From Candidatus Dormiibacterota bacterium (GTDB taxonomy: Bacteria > Chloroflexota > Dormibacteria > Dormibacterales > Dormibacteraceae), in the NCBI GenBank assembly GCA_003169845.1, contig PNAG01000002.1:310001-374000 (forward strand): DNA of 64,000 nucleotides, written 5' to 3'. The position numbers and the translations under genes are program-made. The notes under the pieces were generated by a model, which saw only the letters and a program-made list of their open reading frames with translations, did no database searches and had not been told where the DNA came from. Below, one piece after another: positions 44,112 to 54,792 of the stretch (its first letter is position 1; each line of letters begins with the position of its first letter).

Positions 44112-45020
44112 TATCGCGGGCGTGAGCAGGCCCCAGGCTTCCAATCGATCGCGGAGCCTGGCCTCCAGCTGGTCGTCGAGCGGCTGAACCGGCGCGGCGC
44201 ACCACGGCTCGCAGATTCCCTGCAGGTGACAGGCGGCCTTGATCGTGGCCGGGAAGACGCCACCGGCACGCAGGAGCATCACCAGCTCGTATACGCGCTC
44301 CTGGCCGGCGCGCGCCGCGACCAGGTCATCGCCTTTGAAGGCCTCGTAGACCTCGACGATCCAGCGAGGTGCCACGTTGGCCGCGCCGCAGATCGTGCCC
44401 GCGCCGCCCATCACGAGGGACGGGAGCAGCATCGTGTCGCTGCCCGTGAAGAGGCGGAAGGCCGGCATGTCTCGGGTGGCGATGGAAACCGCCTCGAAGT
44501 ATTCGAAGTCCCGGCTCGAATCCTTCATGCCTGCGATTGTGCCTTCGCCGGCGAGGGCGGCCACTGTCGCCGGCTGAGCCACGACCTTCGTGTACTGCGG
44601 GATGTTGTAGAGCAGGATCGGGATGGGGCTGTTCTTCGCGAGCTGCCGGTAGAAGGCGAGCAGCGTTAGCTGGTCGATCAGGTAGTAGAACGGGGGTGCG
44701 ACCAGCGCCGCCGCCGCGCCGAGCCTTGCTGCCGCCTCGACCTCGCCACGCGCCGCTGACAGGTGACTCTGCGCCACCCCACAGATCACGGGCACCCGAC
44801 CGGCCGCGGCAGTGACGACCCTGGAAACGATCGCCCGCCGCGCGGTTTCATCGAGCGAAGCGGTCTCCCCGGTCGATCCGAGCGCCAGGAGTCCGTGAAC
44901 GCCGCCCTGGACCATGTGCTCCACCAGGCGCGTCACAGCGGCCTCATCCACCTTCCCGTCGCTCCGCAGCGGCGAGATCAGGGCCGGCAGCACGCCCGTC
45001 AACTCCTGGAGCTTGAACAT
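44097..45020 (-). CDS. DapA/N-acetylneuraminate-lyase family aldolase or dehydratase
   Basis: 307 residues, class I aldolase barrel. GVLPALISPLRSDGKVDE at the start, GSTGETASLD, the YNIPQYTKVV Tyr motif and the Schiff-base Lys in EGTIAGMKDSSRD. It lacks the features that set true DapA apart, and it sits last in a sugar-acid-like catabolic operon (FAH hydrolase, aldo/keto reductase), so 2-keto-3-deoxy sugar acid cleavage or dehydration is more likely than lysine synthesis. Confidence 0.85.
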   Translation of the reverse strand: MFKLQELTGVLPALISPLRSDGKVDEAAVTRLVEHMVQGGVHGLLALGSTGETASLDETARRAIVSRVVTAAAGRVPVICGVAQSHLSAARGEVEAAARLGAAAALVAPPFYYLIDQLTLLAFYRQLAKNSPIPILLYNIPQYTKVVAQPATVAALAGEGTIAGMKDSSRDFEYFEAVSIATRDMPAFRLFTGSDTMLLPSLVMGGAGTICGAANVAPRWIVEVYEAFKGDDLVAARAGQERVYELVMLLRAGGVFPATIKAACHLQGICEPWCAAPVQPLDDQLEARLRDRLEAWGLLTPAIPHQG

Positions 45021-45045
45021 CTCGATGAAAGGCTAACCCGGCCGC

Positions 45046-45831
45046 TCAGCCGCGTTCAGCGATGCGGACGACGAGCGCCCGCTGATCAGGCGAGAAGAAC
45101 GGCGGATCGCCCGCGAGAGCGTTCTCGCGCACGTGGCCTGCCTGCTGGGTTGCTGTGAGAACCGTGCTCACCCGCGGGTCGCTCGCGACCCATTTCAGGA
45201 CCGCCTGCGCCCACGTGCTCACACCGAGCTCCTCGAGCTGGCCTGTAGACGGCCGGCGGTCGAGGATGCCCTGCTGCAGGGGGCTCATGACCAGGACCCC
45301 CAGGCCCATCGATTCAGCCAGCGGCAGCAGCTCACGTTCCGCGGTCCGGCGCAGCGGGTTGTAGGGGATCTGCACCATGTCCAGGCGCTTGCTCCTCATC
45401 AGGGTCGCCATGTCTGCGAATGCCGACTCCTGGTAATGGGTCGCGCCAACCGCCCGCACCCTTCCCTCGCTTTTCAAGCGCTCGAGCAGAGCGAGCTGCG
45501 CGGGCACGTTGAGCAGGTTGTGGACCTGGTAGACGTCGACATGTCCGAACAGGCGCAAGGTGTGATCGGCTTGCTCCTGGCCCTCCTCCGCGCCTGCGGT
45601 CCAGATCTTCGTCGCCACGAGAACGCGCTCGCGAATGCCTTCGAGAGCTCGAGCGAGCGTCCGCTCCGCTCGCCCATACATCGGGGACGAGTCGAAGAGG
45701 TCGATGCCGGACTCGACCGCGAGCTCGACCAGCGGCCGGCGGTCTTCGTCGGTGTCGAACGTGCGCCAGGTTCCCATCCCGATGGCCGGCACGTCGATCG
45801 ACGTGCGGCCCAACCGCCTGCGATCCATCAA
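45046..45831 (-). CDS. Aldo/keto reductase
   Basis: 261 residues. RRLGRTSIDVPAIGMGTWRTFD, the catalytic Asp-Tyr pair in FDSSPMYGRAE, the Lys in VLVATKIWT, and a His in VYQVHNL are present; VRAVGATHY and VQIPYNPL match NADPH-binding members. It may oxidise a sugar or aldehyde entering via the adjacent importer. Gaps of 16 and 25 bases to its neighbours indicate one operon. Confidence 0.85.
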   Translation of the reverse strand: MMDRRRLGRTSIDVPAIGMGTWRTFDTDEDRRPLVELAVESGIDLFDSSPMYGRAERTLARALEGIRERVLVATKIWTAGAEEGQEQADHTLRLFGHVDVYQVHNLLNVPAQLALLERLKSEGRVRAVGATHYQESAFADMATLMRSKRLDMVQIPYNPLRRTAERELLPLAESMGLGVLVMSPLQQGILDRRPSTGQLEELGVSTWAQAVLKWVASDPRVSTVLTATQQAGHVRENALAGDPPFFSPDQRALVVRIAERG

Positions 45832-45847
45832 GCCGGGGACCTGAGCG

Positions 45848-46728
45848 CTACCCGGCCGCCGACACGATCCGGTTGCGCAGCAGCCCGATGCCCCGCACCT
45901 CCGTCTCCATCACGTCGCCCGGCTTGAGGTATTCGGGCGGCTTGCGCGCGAAGCCCACGCCATCCGGCGTTCCGGTTGCGATGATCGTGCCGGGCAAGAT
46001 GGTCATGCCCTTGGAGACCCATTCGATGATCGCGTCGACCGGGTAGATCATGTCGCGAGTGTCGCCTTCCTGCTTGACGTTGCCGTTGACCCGGAGAAAA
46101 AGCTTGAGCGCCTGCGGGTTTTCCACCTCGTCCTTTGTCACCACCCACGGGCCGGTGGGGGAGGATCGATCCAGGCTCTTGCCCTTGAAGTACTGACCGC
46201 CCCATCCGCTCTGGATGTCGCGCGCGGTGACGTCGTTCAGGACGGTGTAACCGAAGACGTGATCCATTGCCCGCGCGCGCTTGATGTTTGCTCCGGGCTT
46301 GCCGATGAGGACGGCGAGCTCCACCTCCCAGTCGATCTTGTCGCTGATGCCGGCGTCGATCGCGATGTCGGCAAAAGGCTCGGTCAGCGACGTGATGGCC
46401 TTGGTGAAGATCGTGGGCGGCGCAGGCTCACGGCCGTCCATGAAGGCGGTCTCCTCGGCATGCTTCTGGTAGTTGCGCCCGATGGCGATCACGTTGCCGC
46501 GCGGCTCGTCGAGTGGCGCCAGAAGCTCGAGGTCTGCCAGCGGGCGAGATTTCGAGCGGGACGACGACAGCGCTGCGCGGACGCGGGCCAGGCCATCGTC
46601 ACCGGCGTCGATCACGGCGCGCAAGTCAGCGAGCTCGGAGATCTCAACTACCTCGTCGCGCTCATCGTTGCTTCCCTGCCGCAGCGCGCCAAGCCTGCGA
46701 CCACCGTCAACCTTGAACATCAGAAGTC

Positions 46729-46732
<4 letters not shown>
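45848..46732 (-). CDS. Fumarylacetoacetate hydrolase family protein
   Basis: 294 residues. IGRNYQKHAEE, KAITSLTEPFADI, DWEVELAVLIGK with the metal-binding acidic residues, GYTVLNDVTARDIQ and GTPDGVGFARKP define the FAH catalytic domain. Members split or decarboxylate 2,4-diketo acids in aromatic and in sugar-acid (fuconate, rhamnonate) pathways. The start overlaps the ATPase gene stop (ATGA). Confidence 0.9.
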
Positions 46733-47509
<777 letters not shown>

Positions 47510-47535
<26 letters not shown>

Positions 47536-48259
47536 TCTCCGGCTGCTTCCTGAGGCTGGCCATGGTTCCGCTGCCGATGACCTTTCCCTGCGCCATCACG
47601 ACGACTGTGTCGCACAGCCGCTCGACCATGTGCAGCTCGTGCTCAACCATGAGGATGGTCAAGCCTCCCGCGCGCAGGTCCTGGAGGTAGAACTGGATCT
47701 CCTCGACGATCTTCGGATGCACTCCCGACATAGGTTCGTCGAGAAGGAGCAGGCGAGGATGCAGCATCAGCGCGCGCATGATCTCGATCAAGCGCTTCTG
47801 GCCGCCGCTCATGGTCCCGGCGTAGTCGGACTCCTTGGCGCTCATGCCGAACCGCTTGAGCAGCCCGCGTGCCTCGTCAATCAGCCTGTGCTCGTCGTCG
47901 ACCCAGTAGCGTTTGCCCATCAGAGCACCGAACAGGGAATCGCCCCTGTTGTTGGGAGCCGCCACGAGCAGGTTCTCGAGCACGGTCAGCTGGGCGAACT
48001 CCGACGGCAGCTGAAAAGTGCGGACCAGGCGGCGTCGCGCTCGCTGGTAGGCGGGGAGATGGGTGATGTCATCGCCCTCGAAGACGATCGTGCCGCTCGT
48101 AGCCGGAAGCGTGCCCGCGAGCACGGCCATGAAGGTGGACTTGCCGGCGCCGTTGGGTCCGATCAAGCCCGTGATCTTCCCGGGAGAGACCTCTAGCGAC
48201 ACACCATCCACGGCCCTCATTCCCTCGAAATGGCGATGAATGTCGGTCGCCACCAGCAT
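47510..48259 (-). CDS. Branched-chain-type ABC importer ATPase (LivG-like)
   Basis: 249 residues from ATG 48259 (a TTG at 48295 overlapping the permease stop is possible). FEGMRAVDGVSLEVSPGKITGLIGPNGAGKSTF, RLVRTFQLPSEFAQLTVLENLLVA, MSGGQKRLIEIMRALM and LLLDEPMSGVHP follow LivG, including the longer insert between Walker A and signature. Confidence 0.9.
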
Positions 48260-48291
48260 CGGCTTGTCGGTTTGAGCGGTCAGCGCAGAGC

Positions 48292-49266
48292 TCAATCCGG
48301 GCCGCCCTCGAAGACTCTGCGCGGCTCGGGCCGGACCCCCTGGGGCCTGAACCAGAGGAAGCCGAGGATGAGCAGCCCGATCGCGACCCATTGCAGGGCT
48401 GAGATGAGGTTGGGTGGTCCCAGGTTGGCGATGTTCGGGTTGTTGTTGAGCAGGCGCGTCACCTCCTCGAAACCGACCGGGACCAGAAGGGCGCCGAGGA
48501 TGGCGCCGATGTTGTTGCCGCGCCCGCCCACGATGATCGCGGCGAACAGGATGATCGTCTCGGGGTACAGCCACACCGAGGGCGCCCAGATCTGGATGAA
48601 CCCGACGAGGATGGCGCCGGAGAGCCCGGCGATCACACCGCCGACGATGAAGATCGTCATCTTGAGGCGGACCGGGTCCTTGCCGATGGCGGCGGCCGCG
48701 TCCTCCCTCTCACGCATCGCCCTCAGGCTCCGTCCGTAAGGTGAGTTGACGACCCGATTGACCAGAGCGAAGGCGATCACGACTGCAACGGCGGTTATCC
48801 CCACGTAGAAGTACTGATACCCCTCCGAATTGGGGTCGATGCGGTCTGAAAATGGAGGCGGCACCAACGCAAGGCCGGCCGCTCCTCCAAGGAACTTGTC
48901 GGCGTTGGTGATCACGGTGTTCGCGATCACGGAGAGCACCAGTAGAGCGATCGCCTGGTAGTCGCTGCGCAATTTCCGTAGGACGACGAACCCGACCGGG
49001 ATGGCGAGCAGGCCGCCCGCTATTGCGCCGCCGATCCAGGGGAACGGGAATGAAAGCTGAAGGCCGCCCACGTAGTGCTGGAAGCCACCGTTTGCGGTGT
49101 CCGGGGGCAGCGACAGGACGGCCGCCGCATAGGCGCCCACCGCCTGAAAAACGATGAAGCTGAAGTTGACGATGCCCGACACGCCGAACTGCAGGTTGAG
49201 CGCGAGGCAGGCGATGATGTCGATGCCCGCGTAGATGAGCAGGTTGGCGGCGTAAAAGGTGTTCAT
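48292..49266 (-). CDS. Branched-chain-type ABC importer permease (LivM-like)
   Basis: 324 residues with about ten membrane helices. NLQFGVSGIVNFSFIVFQAVGAYAAAVL and SPYGRSLRAMREREDAAAAIGKD, the coupling loop, are LivM signatures. It overlaps LivH by ATGA. Confidence 0.9.
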   Translation of the reverse strand: MNTFYAANLLIYAGIDIIACLALNLQFGVSGIVNFSFIVFQAVGAYAAAVLSLPPDTANGGFQHYVGGLQLSFPFPWIGGAIAGGLLAIPVGFVVLRKLRSDYQAIALLVLSVIANTVITNADKFLGGAAGLALVPPPFSDRIDPNSEGYQYFYVGITAVAVVIAFALVNRVVNSPYGRSLRAMREREDAAAAIGKDPVRLKMTIFIVGGVIAGLSGAILVGFIQIWAPSVWLYPETIILFAAIIVGGRGNNIGAILGALLVPVGFEEVTRLLNNNPNIANLGPPNLISALQWVAIGLLILGFLWFRPQGVRPEPRRVFEGGPD

Positions 49267-50147
49267 CCCGCGGCGGCCAGGGCGCCGCGCTTGGCCAGCA
49301 GGCCCTGGGGCCGCAGCACCATGACGAGGACAAGGATGCCGAACGCGACGACCTCCTTGTACTCAGGGGACCAGGCCGCCGCACTCAGCTCGGTGATCAG
49401 CCCGATCAGCACCGCGCCGATCATGGCGCCGTATGGCTGCCCGGCGCCGCCGAGCACCGCTGCGGCCAGGATGGTGATGAGGAACGCCGAACCGTTGGCG
49501 ATGGCGAACGAGTCGGCGTTCAGAGCAGCGACCACGCCCGCCAGCCCGCAGAGCGCGCCGGTGATGAGCCAGACGGAGTCGATGACGCGCTGGGTCGGAA
49601 TGCCGCAGTTGCGGGCCAGGGTTGGGTTGGCCGCCGTTGCACGCATCGCCTTGCCCAGCCGCGTGTAGGTGAGCAGGGCGTGGATCCCGAGCATCAGAAC
49701 TACGGCGATGCCGATGACGATGATCTGGTCCCGAGTCAGGACGATGCTCCCGAGGCGGATCAGACGTCCGGCGTCCTCCTGGTACGAGACGCTGTAATAC
49801 CCAACGATCGGGAGCAGCAGGTTGGAGATCATCAGCGAGACGGCCAGCGAGACGATGACCATGCCAAGGTTTGCGGTGCCCTTGCGCATGAAAGGCGCAT
49901 AGATGACGCGATTCAAAAGAAACGAGAACACCGCACCGAACAACGCGCCGGCGACCATCCCGATCCAGATGCTGATGCCGGCTTTGTTCATGTAGTAGGC
50001 GAGATAGGCGGCGGAGATCATGACCTCGCCGTAGGCGAGGTTGATCATGTTGGTGATCCCGAACTGCATCGTGAATCCGACCGCCGCGATGGCGATCACG
50101 GACATGCTCACCAGCCCGAAGCCGAACGCCGCTACGAAAAGGTTCAC
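49263..50147 (-). CDS. Branched-chain-type ABC importer permease (LivH-like)
   Basis: 294 residues. GFTMQFGITNMINLAYGEVMISAAYLAYY near the N-terminus and YTRLGKAMRATAANPTLARNCGI, the coupling loop, mark LivH. GAAGQPYG-like region (LGGAGQPYGAMIGAV) follows. It forms the translocation pore with the LivM-like gene. Confidence 0.9.
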   Translation of the reverse strand: MNLFVAAFGFGLVSMSVIAIAAVGFTMQFGITNMINLAYGEVMISAAYLAYYMNKAGISIWIGMVAGALFGAVFSFLLNRVIYAPFMRKGTANLGMVIVSLAVSLMISNLLLPIVGYYSVSYQEDAGRLIRLGSIVLTRDQIIVIGIAVVLMLGIHALLTYTRLGKAMRATAANPTLARNCGIPTQRVIDSVWLITGALCGLAGVVAALNADSFAIANGSAFLITILAAAVLGGAGQPYGAMIGAVLIGLITELSAAAWSPEYKEVVAFGILVLVMVLRPQGLLAKRGALAAAG

Positions 50148-50171
50148 GGCGCTCGGCTCCCTATGAGGACT

Positions 50172-51494
50172 CTAGATACCGCCTGCGTTCGCGATGGTTG
50201 CGGTCTGCTGCGGCGTCATCTGCCCGGCCTTGACCTCGTTGCCCTGGTTGTCATAGGTGACCCAGATGTAGCCCGACACGGAGTTGTTGTACGCATCAAA
50301 GCTGTTCAGCCCGCCGGCGCCGACGAACTGGATCGACTTGCCCGCCTTGATGGCCGCGACCCCGTCCTTATATGTGGAGACGACGGTGGCGCCGCTGGTG
50401 CCGTTGGCGATCTCCTTGATCTTGGAGTTGTAGACGGTCGGGTCTTTGCTGTTGGTCGCATTCATGGCGAGGGCGGTCATGATGATGCCGTCGTACAGGT
50501 GTAGGGTCGATCCGCGCTGCTTGTACTTGGGCGCGTCGGCGAAGGTCGAGGCCGCGGCGTTGAGGTTGGTGATGAACTCGTCATAGGCCGGCCCCGAGAA
50601 TGAGTACCCGAGGTCGACGCCGGCGTAGTACTTGACCAGGTCGTTGACACCGATCGCGTCGCGGACCTGCTGGAACCACGTCGGGTCGATGGTGGCGGAG
50701 GTGCCGATGAACGGGATCATCGTTCCGCCGTTCTGCGTCTTCACCTCTTTCAGATAGGTTCCTGCGGCGCCAAGAGCCTCCGTGAGGATGACGTCGGGAT
50801 GGGTGGCGAGCATCGCAGCGACCTCGGTTCGGTATGACGTCCCGGGAGCGAGATTGATCGGCTGGTTGATCGCGATCGTGCCGCCCAGCTTGGTGAACGC
50901 ATTCGTCGCCGGCGCCACGAAAGCCTGTGAGCCGATGTCATTGCCGAATACCAGCGCAGCCCTCTTGTAGGGGGTGTGACCCGGGCCGTACAGCGCGCTG
51001 CCCACCATCGCGTATGCATCGTAGATGTCAGCCGGCACGAGGCGGTGGAAGTATTTGAGAGTCGTCTTGTTGAACTCCGTCTGTCCGGTCATGCAGAACA
51101 TCGGAATGTGGGCCCGGTCGATGATCGGAGCCACGGCCGCCGCTTCGTCAGACGTGCAGCCGACCACGGCCATCAGGTTCGGGTTGCCGGCGATCATCGC
51201 ATTGGCGGCCGGGACCCCGTCGGCGGGTTCGCCGCGGGAGTCGAACTTCTGGCAGCTGACCTGCCGTCCGCCCACTCCGCCGTTGTTGTTGATCGATGGG
51301 GCAGCCGCCAGGCAGGCGGCGTAGTAGGCCGGGCCAAGGGCGGCGTCAGCGCCGGTGAATGGAGCGATGACACCCACGAGCAAAGCTCCGCTCCCGAGCC
51401 CGCTACCGCTGGAAGGGCTGCCGCCGCCACATGCGGCGAGAACCACGATCGCGCCGACCACCGAAACGACCTTAAACGGCTCGAACCCTCTCAC
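50172..51494 (-). CDS. Substrate-binding lipoprotein of the branched-chain-type importer
   Basis: 440 residues. Signal peptide and lipobox VVGAIVVLAACGGGS, then a Ser/Gly linker and the two-lobed leucine-binding fold (LLVGVIAPFTGADAALGPAYYAACLAAAPSINNNGGVGGRQV). First gene of the operon, 24 bases before LivH. Ligand unknown; such proteins take amino acids, amides, aromatic acids or sugar acids. The downstream enzymes suggest a carbon source, not leucine. Confidence 0.88.
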   Translation of the reverse strand: MRGFEPFKVVSVVGAIVVLAACGGGSPSSGSGLGSGALLVGVIAPFTGADAALGPAYYAACLAAAPSINNNGGVGGRQVSCQKFDSRGEPADGVPAANAMIAGNPNLMAVVGCTSDEAAAVAPIIDRAHIPMFCMTGQTEFNKTTLKYFHRLVPADIYDAYAMVGSALYGPGHTPYKRAALVFGNDIGSQAFVAPATNAFTKLGGTIAINQPINLAPGTSYRTEVAAMLATHPDVILTEALGAAGTYLKEVKTQNGGTMIPFIGTSATIDPTWFQQVRDAIGVNDLVKYYAGVDLGYSFSGPAYDEFITNLNAAASTFADAPKYKQRGSTLHLYDGIIMTALAMNATNSKDPTVYNSKIKEIANGTSGATVVSTYKDGVAAIKAGKSIQFVGAGGLNSFDAYNNSVSGYIWVTYDNQGNEVKAGQMTPQQTATIANAGGI

Positions 51495-51537
51495 AATCGT
51501 TCCTCGCTCCCTGAGTAGTAAGGCTTAACCACGGACA

Positions 51538-51566
51538 GATTGTCGACATTATTGAGGATAATCTAG
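51538..51566. promoter_or_regulatory. Probable GntR operator between importer operon and regulator
   Basis: GATTGTCGACATTATTGAGGATAATC contains the perfect 8-bp palindrome TGTCGACA (51541-51548) and a GATT/AATC outer match, immediately upstream of the GntR start at 51570. Divergent location suits control of both directions. Confidence 0.45.
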
Positions 51567-51569
51567 CCG

Positions 51570-52265
51570 ATGGCAAGGACCCCGCTCCGGGAGCCGGTGG
51601 CGCCGGAGATCGGACACACAGCCTACCGCCGCCTGCGGGAAGGCATAGCGAGCGGCCAGTTCCATCCCAACGAGCGCCTGGTGGAAGCGTCGGTCGCCAC
51701 CCGGCTCGGCGTGGGGAGGACGGCGGTCCGCGCTGCACTCGTCAGGCTGGACCAGGAGGGCCTCGTCACTCTCGAGCCGAACCGCGGCGCGCGCGTCAGG
51801 CTCATCTCCGACCGCGAGGCGCTGGAGATCGAAGAGGTGCGGGCCACGCTGGAGGCGATGCTCGCGCGCCGGGCCGCATCCAGGGCGACCGCGACCGATC
51901 TCCGCGACCTGCGCCTGGTCGTCGTGGAGATGCGCCAGCGCGTTGCGAAGAACGACGCGATCGGTTACTCGGACCTCAACGCTCGCTTCCACCACCGGAT
52001 CTGGGCTGCCGCCGACCACGCGATCGCGAGCCGTTTGGTGGGCAGCCTGAAGTCTCAGAGCATTCGACTTCAGTACCAGACGATCTTGCGGCCCGGGCGT
52101 ACGGAGCGGTCGCTGCGCGAGCACGAGGCCATCTTCGAAGCGTTGAAGGCGCACGACCCTGAGCTCGCGGAGGAGTCGATGCGCGCGCACCTGGCCGAGG
52201 TACAGGAGACTCTCAAATGGGCGATCGACGGGCTGCGCCATGCGCCGACCTGGCTCCCGGGCTAG
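51570..52265 (+). CDS. GntR-family (FadR-type) transcriptional regulator
   Basis: 231 residues. Winged helix TAYRRLREGIASGQFHPNERLVEASVATRLGVGRTAVRAALVRLDQEGLVTLEPNRGARV followed by an all-helical FCD effector domain with metal-binding Asp/His positions (DLNARFHHRIWAAADH). It lies divergent to the importer/FAH/aldolase operon and presumably represses it until a pathway metabolite binds. Stretch 52266-52442 after it has no convincing gene. Confidence 0.9.
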   Translation: MARTPLREPVAPEIGHTAYRRLREGIASGQFHPNERLVEASVATRLGVGRTAVRAALVRLDQEGLVTLEPNRGARVRLISDREALEIEEVRATLEAMLARRAASRATATDLRDLRLVVVEMRQRVAKNDAIGYSDLNARFHHRIWAAADHAIASRLVGSLKSQSIRLQYQTILRPGRTERSLREHEAIFEALKAHDPELAEESMRAHLAEVQETLKWAIDGLRHAPTWLPG

Positions 52266-52442
52266 CCACTGACTCTCGCGCGAAGGCCCAGTCCGAGATC
52301 GCTTTCACCGACACCATGAAGGTGAGCGCGCGGCTGATTCACGGTCTTCTCCCTGCGCTACCGTAGGCCGGCCATCGACGACATAGAAACGCGCCACACC
52401 GCCGGGCAATCCGAGCCGCTGATCCGGAGCAGGAGCGGCGCC

Positions 52443-53681
52443 TTGATCGCGGCCCTGACATTTTCGACAGTCGCCACCGGCCTGCTTCAGATCTGCCTTC
52501 CGCTCGAGCTCCGGCAGCTGCGTGCAAGCCCCGATGAGATCGGGCTCTCACTGTCGATGTACGGCTTCGGGATGTTCGCGTTCGAGTGGCTTTGGGGCGT
52601 GCTGGCAGACCGCGCCGGCTACCGCGCTCCGCTGATCGTTTCCCAGCTGCTTTATGCGGCGAGCATTTTCCTCCTGGCTCGCGCCGGCTCCATCATGCTG
52701 ATCGCGGCCGGCTACTTTCTCGCCTCCGGGATGCTGGTCGCGGTCGGCCCGATCGCGCGCTCGTATGTCGGCACAGCGCTCCAGGCCCGCCTCCGAGCCA
52801 CCGGGCTCGCGCTGCTTGCCGCCTCGTGGGTCCTCGCCGAAGCCATCGGCGCCGGAGCCGGCGGCCAGCTGATCGACCGCTTCCCGATCCGCGAGGTGAT
52901 GCTGGCCGGGGCGGTGCTTCCGGTCGGCTCGGCGCTGCTCACGGTCTGGGTCTTCCGGGGCTACTCCCACGCCGAGCGCCACGGTCCGTGGTCGGCGGAT
53001 GACGAGGCTCGGAGTGAGGAGTCTCGCGCGGGCGGGGGTGTGCTCCGCATCCTGCTGGTGAGCGCATCGTTGGTGCTGCTGGTCCAGGTGGGCGCCGGAG
53101 GGGAGCTGGCGGTCTTGCCTCTGCTCGTCACCGCCCACCTCCAGCTCTCAGCGGCTAGCGCCGGGGCGGCAATGCTGGCCGTGGGCTTGATCGGAGGCGT
53201 GCTGCTGATCCCGGGCGGCAACGCCTCCGACCGCTGGGGCCGCCGTCCCACCATGATCGCGGGCGGGATCTTGTCGGCGGTCGGGTTCGTGGTGTACGCG
53301 ACCTCGGGCACTCTCGTCCAGGTGATCGCCGGCGCTGCGGTGCGCGCGCTGGGCGCGTCATTGATCTGGCCCGCCGCGACGGCCTGGATGGCGGAGTCGA
53401 TGCCCCGGCGCCGGCATGCGCTGTACATGGGCCTGTTCGGGGAGTTTGAAAATGTCGGTATCACGATCGGCCCGATTCTCGGCGGCGTGGCGTGGTCCCT
53501 CGCCGGAATCCAGGCGGCCTTCTACGCCTACGCTGGGGCCGCCTTGCTCGCCTCAGCCGTGGCCGCGCTCTTCGTCAGGCAAGACGCCGGCGCCCCGCCC
53601 GGCGATGCGATCATGAGCACCCGCTCGGGAGAGGCCGGCCAGGTCGGTTCCGGTCCTGCATTGAGGAGCCCGCGCGATTGA
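52443..53681 (+). CDS. MFS transporter
   Basis: 412 residues, 12 helices. TTG start with AGGAG about 8 bases before; no other start occurs after an upstream in-frame stop. GVLADRAGYRAPLI between helices 2-3 and NASDRWGRRPTMI between helices 8-9 are the MFS loop motifs. A drug or metabolite exporter by general pattern; the substrate is unknown. The stop overlaps the MmsA-like remnant (TTGA). Confidence 0.85.
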   Translation: MIAALTFSTVATGLLQICLPLELRQLRASPDEIGLSLSMYGFGMFAFEWLWGVLADRAGYRAPLIVSQLLYAASIFLLARAGSIMLIAAGYFLASGMLVAVGPIARSYVGTALQARLRATGLALLAASWVLAEAIGAGAGGQLIDRFPIREVMLAGAVLPVGSALLTVWVFRGYSHAERHGPWSADDEARSEESRAGGGVLRILLVSASLVLLVQVGAGGELAVLPLLVTAHLQLSAASAGAAMLAVGLIGGVLLIPGGNASDRWGRRPTMIAGGILSAVGFVVYATSGTLVQVIAGAAVRALGASLIWPAATAWMAESMPRRRHALYMGLFGEFENVGITIGPILGGVAWSLAGIQAAFYAYAGAALLASAVAALFVRQDAGAPPGDAIMSTRSGEAGQVGSGPALRSPRD

Positions 53682-53785
53682 TCCCCAACCTCGTCGGGTC
53701 CCAATGGCGCGTCCGACCGAAGGGCGTCGAGAGCCTGCCGGTCTTCAACCCTGCGTTGGGCAAGGTCGTGGTCACGCGATGGTGA
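53678..53785 (+). pseudogene. N-terminal remnant of a methylmalonate-semialdehyde dehydrogenase
   Basis: 35 codons from a TTG overlapping the MFS stop: IPNLVGSQWR, then ESLPVFNPALGKVV and a stop. This matches the first beta hairpin of CoA-acylating MmsA aldehyde dehydrogenases (about 490 residues). Nothing of the catalytic domain remains before the next gene at 53818. Remnant or deletion scar. Confidence 0.45.
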
Positions 53786-53817
53786 CGCCACTGGCCGGCG
53801 GCAGCTAGAGAGAATTC

Positions 53818-54756
53818 GTGGCTACAGACGTCGCGGCGCCGGGCGCGTCGAGAACCCAGTGGAGCGGGACCGGCATGGTGTTGGGGTCGGCCACCGCCTT
53901 TGGGACGCTCGCCATCTTTGCCAAGCTCGGCTATGCCTCGGGTCTGGGCACGGAGCAGACGCTGGCCTTTCGATTTCTCCTTGCCGCGATCGGGATGGTC
54001 GCCCTCTCTCTGGTTCTCGGCCAGAACCCTCTGCGGCTTCATCGCAACCAGCTCCTCATGCTCGTCGGCCTGGGCGCGATCGTCTACACGGGCCAGTCAC
54101 TGACTTACTTCATCGCGCTGAGATCGCTGCCCGCGTCGCTCGTCGTGCTCATCGCATACATCTATCCGAGCCTCGTGGTCGTTGCGGCTTGGCTCTTCCT
54201 TCGTCGTGCGGTCTCGACATGGCATGGCGTCGCTCTGGGGATGAGCTTCGCCGGGGTCGCCCTGCTGGTGGGAGGCGCTGAGTTCCACCTTTCGTCGGCG
54301 CTCGTGTGGCCGCTGGTCCTGGCCGTCGCCTCGCCGACCATCTACACGGGCTACATCCTGATCGGCGAGCGCCTCATGGTCTCGGTACCGGCGGTCGCCG
54401 CGAGCGCAGTGATCATGAGTGGCGCGGCTCTTGCTTTCTGTCTGCTGGCCGCGCTCAACCACGAGCTTGTGCTGCCTCGGAACGCGGGTGGATGGGCGGT
54501 TGCCGTCGGCATTGCGCTGTTTCCGACGATGATCGCCATCTCTTTGTTCCTGGCCGGGCTGCCGCGCATCGGCGCCGCGCGCGCGGCTCTCCTGAGCACC
54601 TGGGAGCCGGTGGTCACCGTTTTTCTCGCGGTGATCGTGTTGGGCGACAGGTTGTCATTCGTGCAGGTGGTCGGGGGCGTGCTCGTGATCGTCGCGGTGC
54701 TGGTCGTGCAGGCGGCGCATCTGTGGCGGCCGGGGCTCTCGAACGCGCTCAAATAA
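53818..54756 (+). CDS. EamA/DMT-superfamily transporter
   Basis: 312 residues from a GTG. Ten helices in two EamA repeats: GSATAFGTLAIFAKLGYASGLGTEQTLAFRFLLA in the first and SPTIYTGYILIGERLMV in the second. LRSLPASLVVLIAYIYPSLVVVAAW shows the conserved Pro. Probably an amino-acid or metabolite exporter. Confidence 0.88.
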   Translation: MATDVAAPGASRTQWSGTGMVLGSATAFGTLAIFAKLGYASGLGTEQTLAFRFLLAAIGMVALSLVLGQNPLRLHRNQLLMLVGLGAIVYTGQSLTYFIALRSLPASLVVLIAYIYPSLVVVAAWLFLRRAVSTWHGVALGMSFAGVALLVGGAEFHLSSALVWPLVLAVASPTIYTGYILIGERLMVSVPAVAASAVIMSGAALAFCLLAALNHELVLPRNAGGWAVAVGIALFPTMIAISLFLAGLPRIGAARAALLSTWEPVVTVFLAVIVLGDRLSFVQVVGGVLVIVAVLVVQAAHLWRPGLSNALK

Positions 54757-54792
54757 CCATCTGAGTCGCTCCCACCCGGCGCTACGAGCCAC

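Noticed and set aside
44097..45020. Lysine-pathway dapA
   Set aside because: The class I aldolase motif alone does not separate dapA from sugar-acid aldolases, and the operon is catabolic.
52266..52442. Gene in the gap after the GntR regulator
   Set aside because: Frames are short, lack ribosome sites and resemble no family.
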